From: Candidatus Egaibacter danicus
Lineage (GTDB): Bacteria > Pseudomonadota > Gammaproteobacteria > Burkholderiales > Burkholderiaceae
Direction of reading: 5' to 3'
NCBI GenBank assembly: GCA_011391115.1
Contig: JAABRC010000026.1
Coordinates: 1-11,816, forward strand
Length of the DNA stretch: 11,816 bases
In this document: positions 1-7,091 of the stretch, in pieces
Position numbering within the stretch: position 1 is the stretch's first letter
How the letters are laid out: each line of letters begins with the position of its first letter
Position numbers and translations under genes: made by a program
Notes under the pieces: model-generated
Seen by the model: the letters and a program-made list of their open reading frames with translations, nothing else
What the model was told of the DNA's origin: nothing
Database searches by the model: none

Positions 1-704
1 TGCTGCTGATCTATCCGACTTTTATTGCGCCGCTGTTCAATTCTTTCAAGCCACTGGAAGACGAAAACCTGAAGGCGCGTGTGACGGCCCTGATGCAGCG
101 CTGCGGGTTTGCCGCGAAAGGTTTTTTCGTAATGGATGGAAGCAAACGCAGTGGACACGGCAACGCCTACTTCACCGGATTTGGTGCCTCCCGGCGGGTC
201 GTTTTTTTCGATACCCTGCTGGCCAAGCTATCACCGCCTGAAGTGGATGCTGTGCTCGCACATGAGTTGGGACACTTCAAACACAAACATATCATCAAGC
301 GCATGTTGGCGCTCTTCACCTTGAGCCTGCTGGGCTTTGCACTGCTGGGCTGGCTGGCGACCCAAGCCTGGTTTTACACGGGTCTGGGTGTTCAGCCCAA
401 CATGGATATGCCCAATGATGCGTTGGCATTGTTGCTGTTCCTGATGGCGGTGCCCGTGTTCAGCCTGTTCATTTCCCCATTGTTCGCGCAGCTATCGCGC
501 AAGCATGAGTTTGAAGCCGATGCTTACGCCGTCGCACAGACCGGTGGACCGGACTTGTCAAGCGCACTGTTGAAGCTGTATGAAGACAACGCATCAACGC
601 TCACGCCCGACCCGGTGTATGTCAGGTTTTATTATTCGCACCCACCAGCATCCGAGCGCCTGTCGCGTATGGCGCCAGCAGCTTCCATCGAAGCTCACAG
701 GTAA
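1..704 (+). CDS. M48 family zinc metalloprotease (Ste24/CAAX-protease type), 5' end missing
   Basis: This is the C-terminal part (about 233 residues) of an integral-membrane zinc peptidase. The reading frame is open from base 3, so the gene starts outside the window; the family is usually about 410-420 residues. The fragment opens with a stretch ending IAPLFNSF, typical of the region before the catalytic core in bacterial Ste24-like proteins. The zinc motif HELGH is at fragment residues 87-91, and the third zinc ligand should be E169 in EFEAD. Two hydrophobic segments lie between them (about residues 101-122 and 140-160). From family knowledge it cleaves membrane or prenyl-type substrates and may act in membrane protein quality control; the substrate here is unknown. 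The stop is 3 bases before the pterin dehydratase start, so the two are probably cotranscribed. Confidence 0.9.
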   Translation, partial: LLIYPTFIAPLFNSFKPLEDENLKARVTALMQRCGFAAKGFFVMDGSKRSGHGNAYFTGFGASRRVVFFDTLLAKLSPPEVDAVLAHELGHFKHKHIIKRMLALFTLSLLGFALLGWLATQAWFYTGLGVQPNMDMPNDALALLLFLMAVPVFSLFISPLFAQLSRKHEFEADAYAVAQTGGPDLSSALLKLYEDNASTLTPDPVYVRFYYSHPPASERLSRMAPAASIEAHR

Positions 705-707
705 TCC

Positions 708-1043
708 ATGGCCGATACCTTGAAGAAAAAAGACTGGTCAGCCCTTGCCAGACGTGCGCTGACAGCTACTGAAATCGTAGCGAACCTGGCGAAACTGGAG
801 GGCTGGACACTGACCGGTGATGGCTCCTCTCTGGCGATTGAGAAAGCATTCAATTTCAAAAATTACTATCAGACGATGGCCTTCGTCAACGCCGTGGCCT
901 TTATTGCCCATGTGCAGGACCACCACCCCGACTTGTCGGTCCACTACGGTCGCTGTGTGGTGCGCTTCAACACCCATGATGTGGGAGGTCTGTCGGTGAC
1001 CGACTTTGATTGTGCAACCCAGGTTGAAGCGCTGGCGACATGA
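708..1043 (+). CDS. phhB: 4a-hydroxytetrahydrobiopterin dehydratase (pterin-4a-carbinolamine dehydratase)
   Basis: A 111-residue cytosolic enzyme that dehydrates 4a-hydroxytetrahydropterin to the quinonoid dihydropterin, completing cofactor recycling after aromatic amino acid hydroxylation. The fold signature is clear: an EKAFNFKNY strand-helix at residues 45-53, then the active-site histidines in DHHPDLSVHY (H72, H73, H79), and a C-terminal stretch with THDVGGLS. The length fits the family, with about 20 extra N-terminal residues. The ATG at 708 lies 3 bases after the protease stop, with a short AGG-type ribosome site inside the end of that gene. No phenylalanine hydroxylase gene is visible next to it, so its pterin partner must be elsewhere or its role differs. 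Related proteins also act as transcription cofactors; that is only an alternative. Confidence 0.93.
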   Translation: MADTLKKKDWSALARRALTATEIVANLAKLEGWTLTGDGSSLAIEKAFNFKNYYQTMAFVNAVAFIAHVQDHHPDLSVHYGRCVVRFNTHDVGGLSVTDFDCATQVEALAT

Positions 1044-1074
1044 ACGTACTCTTGAGTTCAGTACGGAAGACCAC

Positions 1075-2022
1075 ATGCCTGGGAGTCCTTTTTTGATTGA
1101 GCGCGCTACGCTCGACCAAGGTCTGATTGTGGCCAACTATGGGCGTCATTTTCTGGTTGAAACCCATGAAGGAAAACGCCTCATCTGCCATTCACGCGGT
1201 AAAAAAAGCCAGGCTGTCGTGGGTGACCGCGTATTGTGGCAAGCCAGCCAGGACGAGGGAACGATCGAGAAAATCGAGGGGCGACGCAACCTGTTTTACC
1301 GGCAGGACGAAATTCGCACCAAGTCGTTCGCCGCCAATCTGGATCAGGTTCTGATTCTGATTGCGGCAGAGCCCGAGTTCTCCAGCAGTCAGTTGTCGCG
1401 AGCCCTCATTGCCGCGGAGGCCGAGCACATCACGCCCATCATTGCACTGAACAAGAGCGATCTGGTAGAGCCGTTTGCCCGCGCCTGGGAATGGTTGCTA
1501 CCTTATCGACACATGCACTATGGCGTGCTGCCACTGTCTCTCAAGCGCTCGGGAGACGTGGATCGCGAGGTCCTGCTCAAGCACCTGAAGGGGAAAACCA
1601 CGCTGGTGCTCGGGCCGTCCGGCGCTGGCAAAAGCACCTTGATCAACCTGCTGGCGCCTGGTTCATTGGCCCAGACTGGCGAGATCTCCCATGCATTGAA
1701 TTCCGGAAAGCACACGACGACCAGTACGACCTGGTATTGGGTGGATCCAGAAAAAACCACCGCGTTGATCGATTCACCCGGATTCCAGGAGTTCGGCTTG
1801 AACCATATTGATCCGGCTCAGCTAGCCGCCTACATGCCCGATCTGAAACCCCATGTAGCCAACTGCAAGTTTTACAACTGCACCCACCTGCATGAACCGG
1901 GTTGCGGTGTGATGTCAGCGGTTCAGACAGAAAAATCCACCCTCAGCCCTCATGGAATAAGCGCAAATCGCTACAAAATCTATAGTGACCTGTTTGCAGA
2001 ATTAAGCCAGTCCAGGTACTGA
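1075..2022 (+). CDS. rsgA: Ribosome small-subunit-dependent GTPase RsgA
   Basis: A 315-residue circularly permuted GTPase that acts in late maturation of the 30S subunit. Domain order: an N-terminal OB-fold (about residues 10-70), then the G domain with its motifs in permuted order: G4 NKSD at 126-129, G1 P-loop GPSGAGKST at 180-188, the TTT-containing G2 loop at about 214-219, and G3 DSPG at 233-236. A C-terminal zinc knuckle follows, with C264, C269, H271 and C277. I chose ATG 1075 because GGAAGA at 1065-1070 sits just before it and the conserved sequence begins soon after. The frame is open further upstream to a TTG at 1006, but that start would overlap the dehydratase gene and add 23 residues without family character. 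It lies 31 bases after the dehydratase gene, as the likely last gene of that transcript. Confidence 0.95.
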   Translation: MPGSPFLIERATLDQGLIVANYGRHFLVETHEGKRLICHSRGKKSQAVVGDRVLWQASQDEGTIEKIEGRRNLFYRQDEIRTKSFAANLDQVLILIAAEPEFSSSQLSRALIAAEAEHITPIIALNKSDLVEPFARAWEWLLPYRHMHYGVLPLSLKRSGDVDREVLLKHLKGKTTLVLGPSGAGKSTLINLLAPGSLAQTGEISHALNSGKHTTTSTTWYWVDPEKTTALIDSPGFQEFGLNHIDPAQLAAYMPDLKPHVANCKFYNCTHLHEPGCGVMSAVQTEKSTLSPHGISANRYKIYSDLFAELSQSRY

Positions 2023-2045
2023 TATTCGCCCTTCCCGACACGGAC

Positions 2046-3125
2046 TCAGGCGGCCAGCAACTCTCGCAAGGCACCGATCAACGTAGCGCTCTGTGCTGGT
2101 GTGCCAATGCTGATGCGCAGAAACTGCTCAATACGTGGCAATTTGAATTGCCGCACCAGCACGGCGCGGGCGCGAAGACCCACGGCCAATTGCGTAGCGT
2201 CGTACCGTGAATGCCTCACAAACACAAAATTGGCCTGGGAAGGCAACACGTCAAATCCCAGCTCTTCAAGTTGTCTCACCAGAGTTATCCGGGTCTCGAC
2301 GATGGTTTGCCTTGTTGACTCAAAGTAGGCACGGTCCTCCATGGCGGCAACACCCCCAGCGATGGCAAGCCGGTCCAGCGGATAGGAATTGAAGCTGTCC
2401 TTCACACGATCCAGCGCTTCAATGAGGGATGCCTGTCCGCAGGCAAAACCCACACGCAGCCCGGCGAGTGAACGCGACTTGGACAACGTGTGCACCACCA
2501 GCAGATTGGGGTATTTCGCAATCAACCCCATGGCAGTTTCGCCACCAAAGTCCACGTAGGCCTCGTCCACCAGCACCACGCGATGCGGGAGCATCTGCAG
2601 CAACTTCTCTATCTCGGACACAGGCAAACCGATTCCGGTCGGTGCATTGGGGTTGGCGACGACAATGCCAGCCACCTCACGCTGAACTGCAGGCTCAAAA
2701 GCATGCACACTGACGCGCAAGTCTGCATCCAGTGGGACTAGCTCGAACGGTATGCCATACAGTCCACAATACACCTGATAGAAGCTGTAGGTAATGTCCG
2801 GCATCAGTAAGGCTGACCCATGCTGGAAAAACGTGAAGAACGCATGGGCCAACACTTCGTCAGACCCATTGCCCACAAATACCTGTCTCACTTCCAGTCC
2901 ATGATGCGCGGCGATGGCACATTTGAGCGCCAGCGACTGAGGGTCAGGGTAGAGTTGCAGACCCTCCCTTGCAGCGGCAGTAATGGCCGCCACCACTTTC
3001 GGCGAAGGAGGATACGGGTTTTCGTTGGTGTTGAGCTTGACCAGGTTGTCGATGCGAGGCTGCTCACCCGGCACATACGGAACAAGCCCCGCCACAACCG
3101 GGCTGAAGAATGAAGAAGCCGTCAT
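2046..3125 (-). CDS. hisC: Histidinol-phosphate aminotransferase (HisC type, PLP-dependent)
   Basis: A 359-residue fold-type I aminotransferase predicted to convert imidazole-acetol phosphate and glutamate to histidinol phosphate and 2-oxoglutarate. Visible features: NTNENPYPPSP at 32-42, NPNAPTG at 158-164, DEAY at 187-190 (D187 pairs with the PLP ring nitrogen), the Schiff-base lysine K216 in TLSKSRSLAGLR, phosphate-binding R224, and substrate carboxylate-binding R337 in FLRISIGT. The ATG at 3125 overlaps the stop of the upstream CobD-like gene as ATGA, so translation is probably coupled. The frame is open for 21 more codons upstream, but these lie inside that gene and look unlike HisC. It sits outside a his operon, so it may be a second paralogue. 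The related threonine-phosphate decarboxylase CobD/CobC is an alternative because of its neighbour, though the overall sequence looks like HisC. Confidence 0.88.
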   Translation of the reverse strand: MTASSFFSPVVAGLVPYVPGEQPRIDNLVKLNTNENPYPPSPKVVAAITAAAREGLQLYPDPQSLALKCAIAAHHGLEVRQVFVGNGSDEVLAHAFFTFFQHGSALLMPDITYSFYQVYCGLYGIPFELVPLDADLRVSVHAFEPAVQREVAGIVVANPNAPTGIGLPVSEIEKLLQMLPHRVVLVDEAYVDFGGETAMGLIAKYPNLLVVHTLSKSRSLAGLRVGFACGQASLIEALDRVKDSFNSYPLDRLAIAGGVAAMEDRAYFESTRQTIVETRITLVRQLEELGFDVLPSQANFVFVRHSRYDATQLAVGLRARAVLVRQFKLPRIEQFLRISIGTPAQSATLIGALRELLAA

Positions 3126-4078
3126 CCCAGCAGACGTGCCAGTGTTAGCAGAGCCAGCAGCAACATCCACATGACAACGGTTCGCCACACCAGACCAACA
3201 ATCGTTCGCAGATGGGCGAGTTCAGGGGTTTGGCCAACTCTGGCTGCCGATCTGCGCTCGACCCGACGCGGGGGATCACCAACAAACATAGGGCGCAAAT
3301 TCAGGTTCACTGCGCCGGCAGTCGCAGCGAGGATGACATCATCGTTGTCGCTGCCCCTGCCCTGATCGGCGTTGCGCCAGTTGTCGATGGTGTCTTCAAA
3401 ACTGCCCACCACGGCAAAACCGAATGCGGTGATGCGGGCGGGCAACCAGTCAACAGATTGCCACGCGGCAACCGATACGGCTTGCAGGGCTCCGCTCACT
3501 GGTTGGCGCAGCGAATTGCTGTGGTGCTTCCAGTAGCGCGCCACAAATTCGCTCAACCGATAGAACACGGCGCCTGCGGGACCCAATCCAAGGGCCGCCA
3601 GCACGGAATACCACGCCAGTACGCCGAACACATGGCGATGCGCTGCCAGCACAGAGTGCTCAATCACCTGGCGGACAATCTCGCTGCGGGGCAGATCCTT
3701 GGCATCAATCTGCTGCCAGCGCGCGAGAAGGGTACGTGCCAGTTCCTCATCACCCTCCTCCAGCGCATCCCGTATGCCAGTGAAATGGTGACTGAACTGC
3801 CTGAATCCCAACGTCGCATAGAGAATGATCACGTTCCAGATAATGGCCACCGGCCAGCCCAGCGTGACGACCAGAACCCAATGCACAATCAGCGTAACCA
3901 GCGCGGGCACCAGAACGGCAAAACCCCAGGCGAGCCAGCCGTGCGATTGCTGCCCTGCATCAAAATTCCTGGCCGTCCACCGCACCCAAACCCGAACATT
4001 GTTGTGCACCAGATTGCCGCTGGTCAGAGGCCGCGCCTGCTCAATCAACAGGGCTACAAGAATGGCAAGAAGGCTCAT
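3122..4078 (-). CDS. CobD/CbiB-like (AmpE-related) integral membrane protein
   Basis: A 318-residue membrane protein of the CobD/CbiB-AmpE superfamily. True CbiB (adenosylcobinamide-phosphate synthase) joins aminopropanol phosphate to cobyric acid at the membrane. Visible traits: an N-terminal hydrophobic helix (about 1-12), further helices at about 46-68, 72-90 and 151-173, and one near the C-terminus (about 296-316). Family-like segments are ALEEGDEELAR (105-115), GLGPAGAVFYR (164-174) and WLPARITA (211-218). The ENxxDG-type motif expected of CbiB after the IE of the central helix is not there; the stretch reads HSVLAAHRHV (141-150). I therefore trust the fold but not cobalamin synthesis. 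The start is ATG 4078, the only methionine that puts the hydrophobic helix at the N-terminus; no good ribosome site is seen. It is 28 bases after nudL and overlaps hisC by 4 bases. Confidence 0.8.
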   Translation of the reverse strand: MSLLAILVALLIEQARPLTSGNLVHNNVRVWVRWTARNFDAGQQSHGWLAWGFAVLVPALVTLIVHWVLVVTLGWPVAIIWNVIILYATLGFRQFSHHFTGIRDALEEGDEELARTLLARWQQIDAKDLPRSEIVRQVIEHSVLAAHRHVFGVLAWYSVLAALGLGPAGAVFYRLSEFVARYWKHHSNSLRQPVSGALQAVSVAAWQSVDWLPARITAFGFAVVGSFEDTIDNWRNADQGRGSDNDDVILAATAGAVNLNLRPMFVGDPPRRVERRSAARVGQTPELAHLRTIVGLVWRTVVMWMLLLALLTLARLLG

Positions 4079-4106
4079 GTAAACATCATAACCAGCCGAC
4101 CAGGCG

Positions 4107-4808
4107 TCAGGCCGACAGAAACCGGTAGAAATTGCGGAGCATGCCTGCGGTGGCGCCCCAGATAAAGCGCTCGGCAAAGGCGTCGCGGTAAGGCATGGAC
4201 AACCACTCGCGCCGGACACCTTCCCACTCGAAAGCATGGCGTCGATGATTGGCAGGATTCATCAGAAACTCCAGCGGTACCTCAAACACATCGGCGACTT
4301 CATCCGCGTTGGGCGTGAGCGTGAATCCGGGGCGAACCAGTCCTACTACCGGTGAAATGATGAACGATGTGCCGGTGACATAGACCGGAAGAGAACCCAG
4401 CACTTGCACAAAATCACGTGCCAGTCCCACTTCCTCCTCCGTCTCACGCAATGCGGTGATATACAGGTCGGCATCCTGTTCGTCCTGTTTGCCGCCAGGA
4501 AAGGCAATCTGACCTGAGTGGGTGGAAAGGTGTGCCGTACGTTGCGTGAGCAGCACTGTGGGCACATCCCGCATCACAATGGGGATCAATACCGACGCGT
4601 TCATTGGCGGCCGGTCTGCAAACTTCCGTTCGGCCAGCAGTTCTGGCTCCCAGGCAGGCGGCTGGAGAAACCGCTGCCGCAACGAATCCGGCGTCAATGA
4701 CGACTCGGCAACTGCGGGCAAATGTGCATCCACGCCAATCACCGGAATGCGTTTCGGGTCGAAATTCGGCAGCTTCGAGAGCGGTGTGATGACGTCTGGT
4801 TTGGACAC
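4107..4808 (-). CDS. NudL-type CoA pyrophosphatase (Nudix hydrolase)
   Basis: A 233-residue Nudix hydrolase of the UPF0035/NudL group, predicted to cleave coenzyme A or its derivatives to 3',5'-ADP and 4'-phosphopantetheine. The group signature LLTQR..HL..H.GQIAFPGG is at residues 86-106, followed by the Nudix half-box RETEEEVGL at 121-129, whose glutamates bind the metal. The spacing between the GG and RE parts is one residue longer than the textbook Nudix box, as I recall for NudL itself. The start is uncertain. GTG 4808 is preferred because it keeps the conserved NFDPKRIPVIGVD segment and lies just outside the rplS terminator. A TTG at 4841 would start inside the terminator hairpin. No clear ribosome site precedes either. 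It heads the nudL-cobD-like-hisC group. Confidence 0.87.
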   Translation of the reverse strand: MSKPDVITPLSKLPNFDPKRIPVIGVDAHLPAVAESSLTPDSLRQRFLQPPAWEPELLAERKFADRPPMNASVLIPIVMRDVPTVLLTQRTAHLSTHSGQIAFPGGKQDEQDADLYITALRETEEEVGLARDFVQVLGSLPVYVTGTSFIISPVVGLVRPGFTLTPNADEVADVFEVPLEFLMNPANHRRHAFEWEGVRREWLSMPYRDAFAERFIWGATAGMLRNFYRFLSA

Positions 4809-4821
4809 AACGGTTAGGCAA

Positions 4822-4857
4822 TAAAAAAGCCGCCAAAGCAACTGCTTGTGGCGGCTC
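4822..4857 (-). terminator. Rho-independent terminator after rplS
   Basis: On the minus strand, AGCCGCCA (4856-4849) pairs perfectly with TGGCGGCT (4835-4828). An inner AAGCA/TGCTT pairing with a two-base loop lies within, and six T residues follow at 4828-4823. It begins 20 bases after the rplS stop codon and is the expected end of the rpsP-rimM-trmD-rplS transcript. Confidence 0.9.
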
Positions 4858-4876
4858 CGTGACAGGCAGTCGGGCT

Positions 4877-5251
4877 TTACGCGACAGCCGTCTTCTTCGC
4901 TGGCAGTTTTTCCTTGATACGGGCCGACTTGCCGCTGCGGTCACGCAGGTAGTACAGCTTGGCACGACGTACATCACCACGACGCTTGACTTCAATGCCG
5001 GCGATCAGCGGGCTGTAGGTCTGGAACGTACGCTCCACGCCTTCGCCGCTGGAAATTTTGCGAACGATGAAGCCGCTGTTCAGGCCGCGATTGCGTTTGG
5101 CGATCACGATGCCTTCATAAGCCTGCACACGCTTGCGGTTACCTTCAACCACGTTGACGCTCACGACAACGGTGTCACCAGGCGAGAACTCGGGGATATT
5201 TTTCCCGAGGCGGGCAATTTCTTCTTGCTCCAGAGTTTGGATCAGGTTCAT
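4877..5251 (-). CDS. rplS: 50S ribosomal protein L19
   Basis: A 124-residue ribosomal protein of the large subunit, located near the interface with the 30S. The sequence is recognisable throughout: [12 protein letters not shown] at the N-terminus, [26 protein letters not shown] in the SH3-like core (quoted here as two adjoining parts, [13 protein letters not shown] and [13 protein letters not shown]), and [22 protein letters not shown] near the end ([10 protein letters not shown] then [12 protein letters not shown]), with a basic tail. The start is ATG 5251, preceded by a strong GAGGAAA at 5261-5255. The frame is open 23 codons further upstream, but that stretch is leader sequence. It is the last gene of the rpsP operon, 115 bases after trmD, the largest gap within that operon. 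Confidence 0.98.
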   Translation of the reverse strand: MNLIQTLEQEEIARLGKNIPEFSPGDTVVVSVNVVEGNRKRVQAYEGIVIAKRNRGLNSGFIVRKISSGEGVERTFQTYSPLIAGIEVKRRGDVRRAKLYYLRDRSGKSARIKEKLPAKKTAVA

Positions 5252-5303
5252 GATTTCCTCAATGGATCTTGTTCGCGCCAGTGCCGGAATTGACACGCAA
5301 ATG

Positions 5304-5325
5304 CCCTGAGCTGTTGACATCAGGG
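5304..5325 (-). promoter_or_regulatory. Inverted repeat in the trmD-rplS leader
   Basis: CCCTGA (5304-5309) and TCAGGG (5320-5325) can form a 6-bp stem with a 10-base loop in the 115-base gap between trmD and rplS, about 50 bases before the rplS start. No T-tract follows, so it is not a classic terminator. A role in RNA processing or in setting rplS output relative to trmD is only a guess. Confidence 0.35.
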
Positions 5326-5366
5326 CGGCCGAGCAGAGGATCAGTTAGCCTTCCATTATAGCAAGA

Positions 5367-6128
5367 TTAGTGGTCTTCTGTAACCCGCAGGCTGGCCAGG
5401 AACGCCTCGTCCTGGGCGCTGAGTTGGCCATTGCCCCGGGCCAGCGCGATCAGGTCGGGGCGGTTTCGCTGGGTGAGTTCCAGGGATCGCTCGCGGCGCC
5501 AGCGCTCGATTTGAACGTGGTGTCCAGACAACAAAACCGGCGGCACTGGAACGCCCCGCCACTCTTCCGGACGGGTGTAGTGCGGACAATCCAGCAAGCC
5601 GTCCAGCGCCGGGTTGAAGCTGTCCTGCTGATGGCTGCCTTCGTCGTTCAGCACACCGGGCTGCAGGCGGGCCACCGCATCCAGAAAAGCCATCGCGGCA
5701 ATTTCACCACCTGACAGCACGAAATCACCCAGGCTGACCTGCTCATCCACATGGGTATCGATGAAACGCTGGTCAATGCCTTCATAACGGCCACAAACCA
5801 GAATGGCACCATCACTTTGTGCCCACCGCTGGACAGCCGCATGGGTCAATGGTTTCCCGACAGGTGAAAACAGCACCACTGGTGCCTTGGTCGATCTCGC
5901 TGCCTGAATGCTGCCCAGGCAGTTTGCCAGAGGTTCCGCCAGCATCACCATGCCGGGCCCACCGCCATAGGCCCGGTCGTCCACCCGGCGGTAGTTGCCC
6001 TCAGCAAAGTCACGCAAATTCTGAAGACGGACGTCCACCAACCCCGAATCAAAGGCGCGGCGGGTCACCCCAGTCGTCAAAAATGGCGCAAACAGTTCAG
6101 GGAACAGCGTGACAACATCGAACCGCAT
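5367..6128 (-). CDS. trmD: tRNA (guanine-37-N1)-methyltransferase TrmD
   Basis: A 253-residue SPOUT-class enzyme that methylates G37 next to the anticodon using S-adenosylmethionine, which prevents +1 frameshifting. It has [13 protein letters not shown] at the N-terminus and YGGGPGM at 54-60. The trefoil-knot SAM site is formed by GRYEGID (113-119) and [11 protein letters not shown] (132-142). The catalytic aspartate is D169 in DSF, before [12 protein letters not shown]-terminal helical domain follows (PPVLLSGHH onward). The ATG at 6128 is 10 bases after the rimM stop and starts exactly at the conserved [10 protein letters not shown]; the longer open frame (to 6212) overlaps rimM. There is no strong Shine-Dalgarno sequence, which may keep its output below that of the ribosomal proteins, as is known for this operon in E. 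coli. Confidence 0.98.
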   Translation of the reverse strand: MRFDVVTLFPELFAPFLTTGVTRRAFDSGLVDVRLQNLRDFAEGNYRRVDDRAYGGGPGMVMLAEPLANCLGSIQAARSTKAPVVLFSPVGKPLTHAAVQRWAQSDGAILVCGRYEGIDQRFIDTHVDEQVSLGDFVLSGGEIAAMAFLDAVARLQPGVLNDEGSHQQDSFNPALDGLLDCPHYTRPEEWRGVPVPPVLLSGHHVQIERWRRERSLELTQRNRPDLIALARGNGQLSAQDEAFLASLRVTEDH

Positions 6129-6138
6129 GACAGCAGGC

Positions 6139-6702
6139 TTAGTAGTCGGGTTGCCAGTCAACCGTGATCCGGCGTGCGGCCAGGTCGACGTCATCGACAT
6201 ACACCGCAACAAAAGGAATCATGCGCTCCTGCGGCTTGCCATCCTGCTCGTAATCCATGACCAGAACGGTCTGGGCGCCGGTGGAGAGCAATTCCTTGAC
6301 ACACCCAAGCGGGATGCCCTCCCGGTTGATTACGTCCAGACCAATGAGGTCAACCCAGTAATATTCGTCTTTTCCAGCAGTGGGAAAGCCCGACCGGGCT
6401 ACGAAAATACGGGCACCGCGAAGTGCTTCTGCAGTACTGCGGTCATCCACATCCTGAGCCGTGGCAACCACCGTATCGGAATGTTCTTTAGCTTCCCGGA
6501 CAGATAGCTTGAGCACACCGGTGAAGGTTTTCGAACCTTTCTCGGCAGGCAGTAAATACCAGTGCTTGGAAGAAAAAAGCGCCTCGGGCGAGGCGCTGTA
6601 GGGTAAGACCTTGAACCAGCCCTTGATGCCCCAGGCATCCGCGATGCGCCCGACTTCGATGGCATCCGCTGGCAATTCAGCGGCTTCGAGGCCGGACAGC
6701 AT
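6139..6702 (-). CDS. rimM: 16S rRNA processing protein RimM
   Basis: A 187-residue ribosome maturation factor that binds ribosomal protein S19 and helps assemble the 30S head. The N-terminal RimM domain has [22 protein letters not shown] at about 15-36 (conserved core [12 protein letters not shown]). The C-terminal PRC-barrel includes [11 protein letters not shown], and an [15 protein letters not shown] segment leads into [10 protein letters not shown] at the end. The start is ATG 6702, 9 bases after the rpsP stop; an in-frame GTG directly before it (6705) is also possible and adds one residue. Neither has a strong ribosome site, so translation probably depends on coupling with rpsP. It lies between rpsP and trmD in the standard order. 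Confidence 0.96.
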   Translation of the reverse strand: MLSGLEAAELPADAIEVGRIADAWGIKGWFKVLPYSASPEALFSSKHWYLLPAEKGSKTFTGVLKLSVREAKEHSDTVVATAQDVDDRSTAEALRGARIFVARSGFPTAGKDEYYWVDLIGLDVINREGIPLGCVKELLSTGAQTVLVMDYEQDGKPQERMIPFVAVYVDDVDLAARRITVDWQPDY

Positions 6703-6711
6703 CACAAAAGA

Positions 6712-6963
6712 TCAGGCCGCTTTTTTGGCGGCTTGGTCAATCAGGCGTTGCACGGTAGGAGAGGCTTGCGCACCAACGCCGGTCCAGTAAGTCAGGCGGT
6801 CCTGGGCGATGCGGATGCTTTCTTCGTTGGCCGTGGCGATCGGGTTGTAAAAACCGATGCGCTCGATGAAGCGGCCGTCACGACGGGTACGCTTGTCAGC
6901 AACGACAATATTGAAGAACGGGCGTGCTTTTGCACCGCCACGGGCGAGTCGAATGACGACCAT
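6712..6963 (-). CDS. rpsP: 30S ribosomal protein S16
   Basis: An 83-residue small-subunit protein needed for 30S assembly. The whole sequence is typical: [20 protein letters not shown] (start), [21 protein letters not shown] in the core ([10 protein letters not shown], then [11 protein letters not shown]), and [20 protein letters not shown] near the end. The ATG at 6963 has a good AAAGGA at 6975-6970. It is the first gene of the rpsP-rimM-trmD-rplS operon, with a predicted promoter about 100 bases upstream and a structured leader. Divergent from the GNAT gene on the plus strand. Confidence 0.98.
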   Translation of the reverse strand: MVVIRLARGGAKARPFFNIVVADKRTRRDGRFIERIGFYNPIATANEESIRIAQDRLTYWTGVGAQASPTVQRLIDQAAKKAA

Positions 6964-6978
6964 GATTTATCCTTTGGG

Positions 6979-7055
6979 GGTGGCGAAAATTACTTTCCAC
7001 CTTATTTCAACGTTGAGACACGTAACATGACCACCCGGCCAGAAACACGTTGAAA
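6979..7055 (-). promoter_or_regulatory. Structured 5' leader of rpsP (two inverted repeats)
   Basis: Two possible stems lie between the predicted transcription start and the rpsP ribosome site. The first pairs ACGTTGAAA (7047-7055) with TTTCAACGT (7005-7013), 9 bp around a 33-base loop. The second pairs GGTGG (6979-6983) with CCACC (6997-7001), helped by an inner AAA/TTT, and ends just before the AAAGGA ribosome site. The first repeat arm is itself partly palindromic (CAACGTTG), which allows an alternative fold. Regulatory function is inferred, not shown. Confidence 0.4.
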
Positions 7056-7063
7056 AGCTCTCC

Positions 7064-7091
7064 ATTATATCGCGATTGATACACATGACCA
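7064..7091 (-). promoter_or_regulatory. Predicted sigma70 promoter of the rpsP operon
   Basis: On the minus strand a perfect TATAAT lies at 7069-7064, with TGGTCA (4 of 6 to TTGACA) 16 bases upstream at 7091-7086. The predicted start is near 7057, giving a leader of roughly 94 bases. The -35 box would overlap the first codons of the divergent GNAT gene. The -10 is convincing; the -35 is weak. Confidence 0.6.

Noticed and set aside
1006..1074. Upstream extension of rsgA to a TTG start
   Set aside because: It would overlap the dehydratase gene and adds a basic stretch unlike RsgA; ATG 1075 has a ribosome site.
2023..2045. Terminator between the converging rsgA and hisC genes
   Set aside because: The 23-base gap shows no stem or T-tract; transcripts probably overlap or end by another route.
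3212..4165. A 317-codon plus-strand open frame opposite the CobD-like gene
   Set aside because: The product is low in hydrophobic order and has no family features, while the opposite strand gives a coherent membrane protein overlapping hisC by ATGA.
7050..7082. A plus-strand promoter for the GNAT gene (TTGAAA at 7050-7055)
   Set aside because: No -10 box occurs at 16-18 bases; TTATAT is too close and TGATAC too far.
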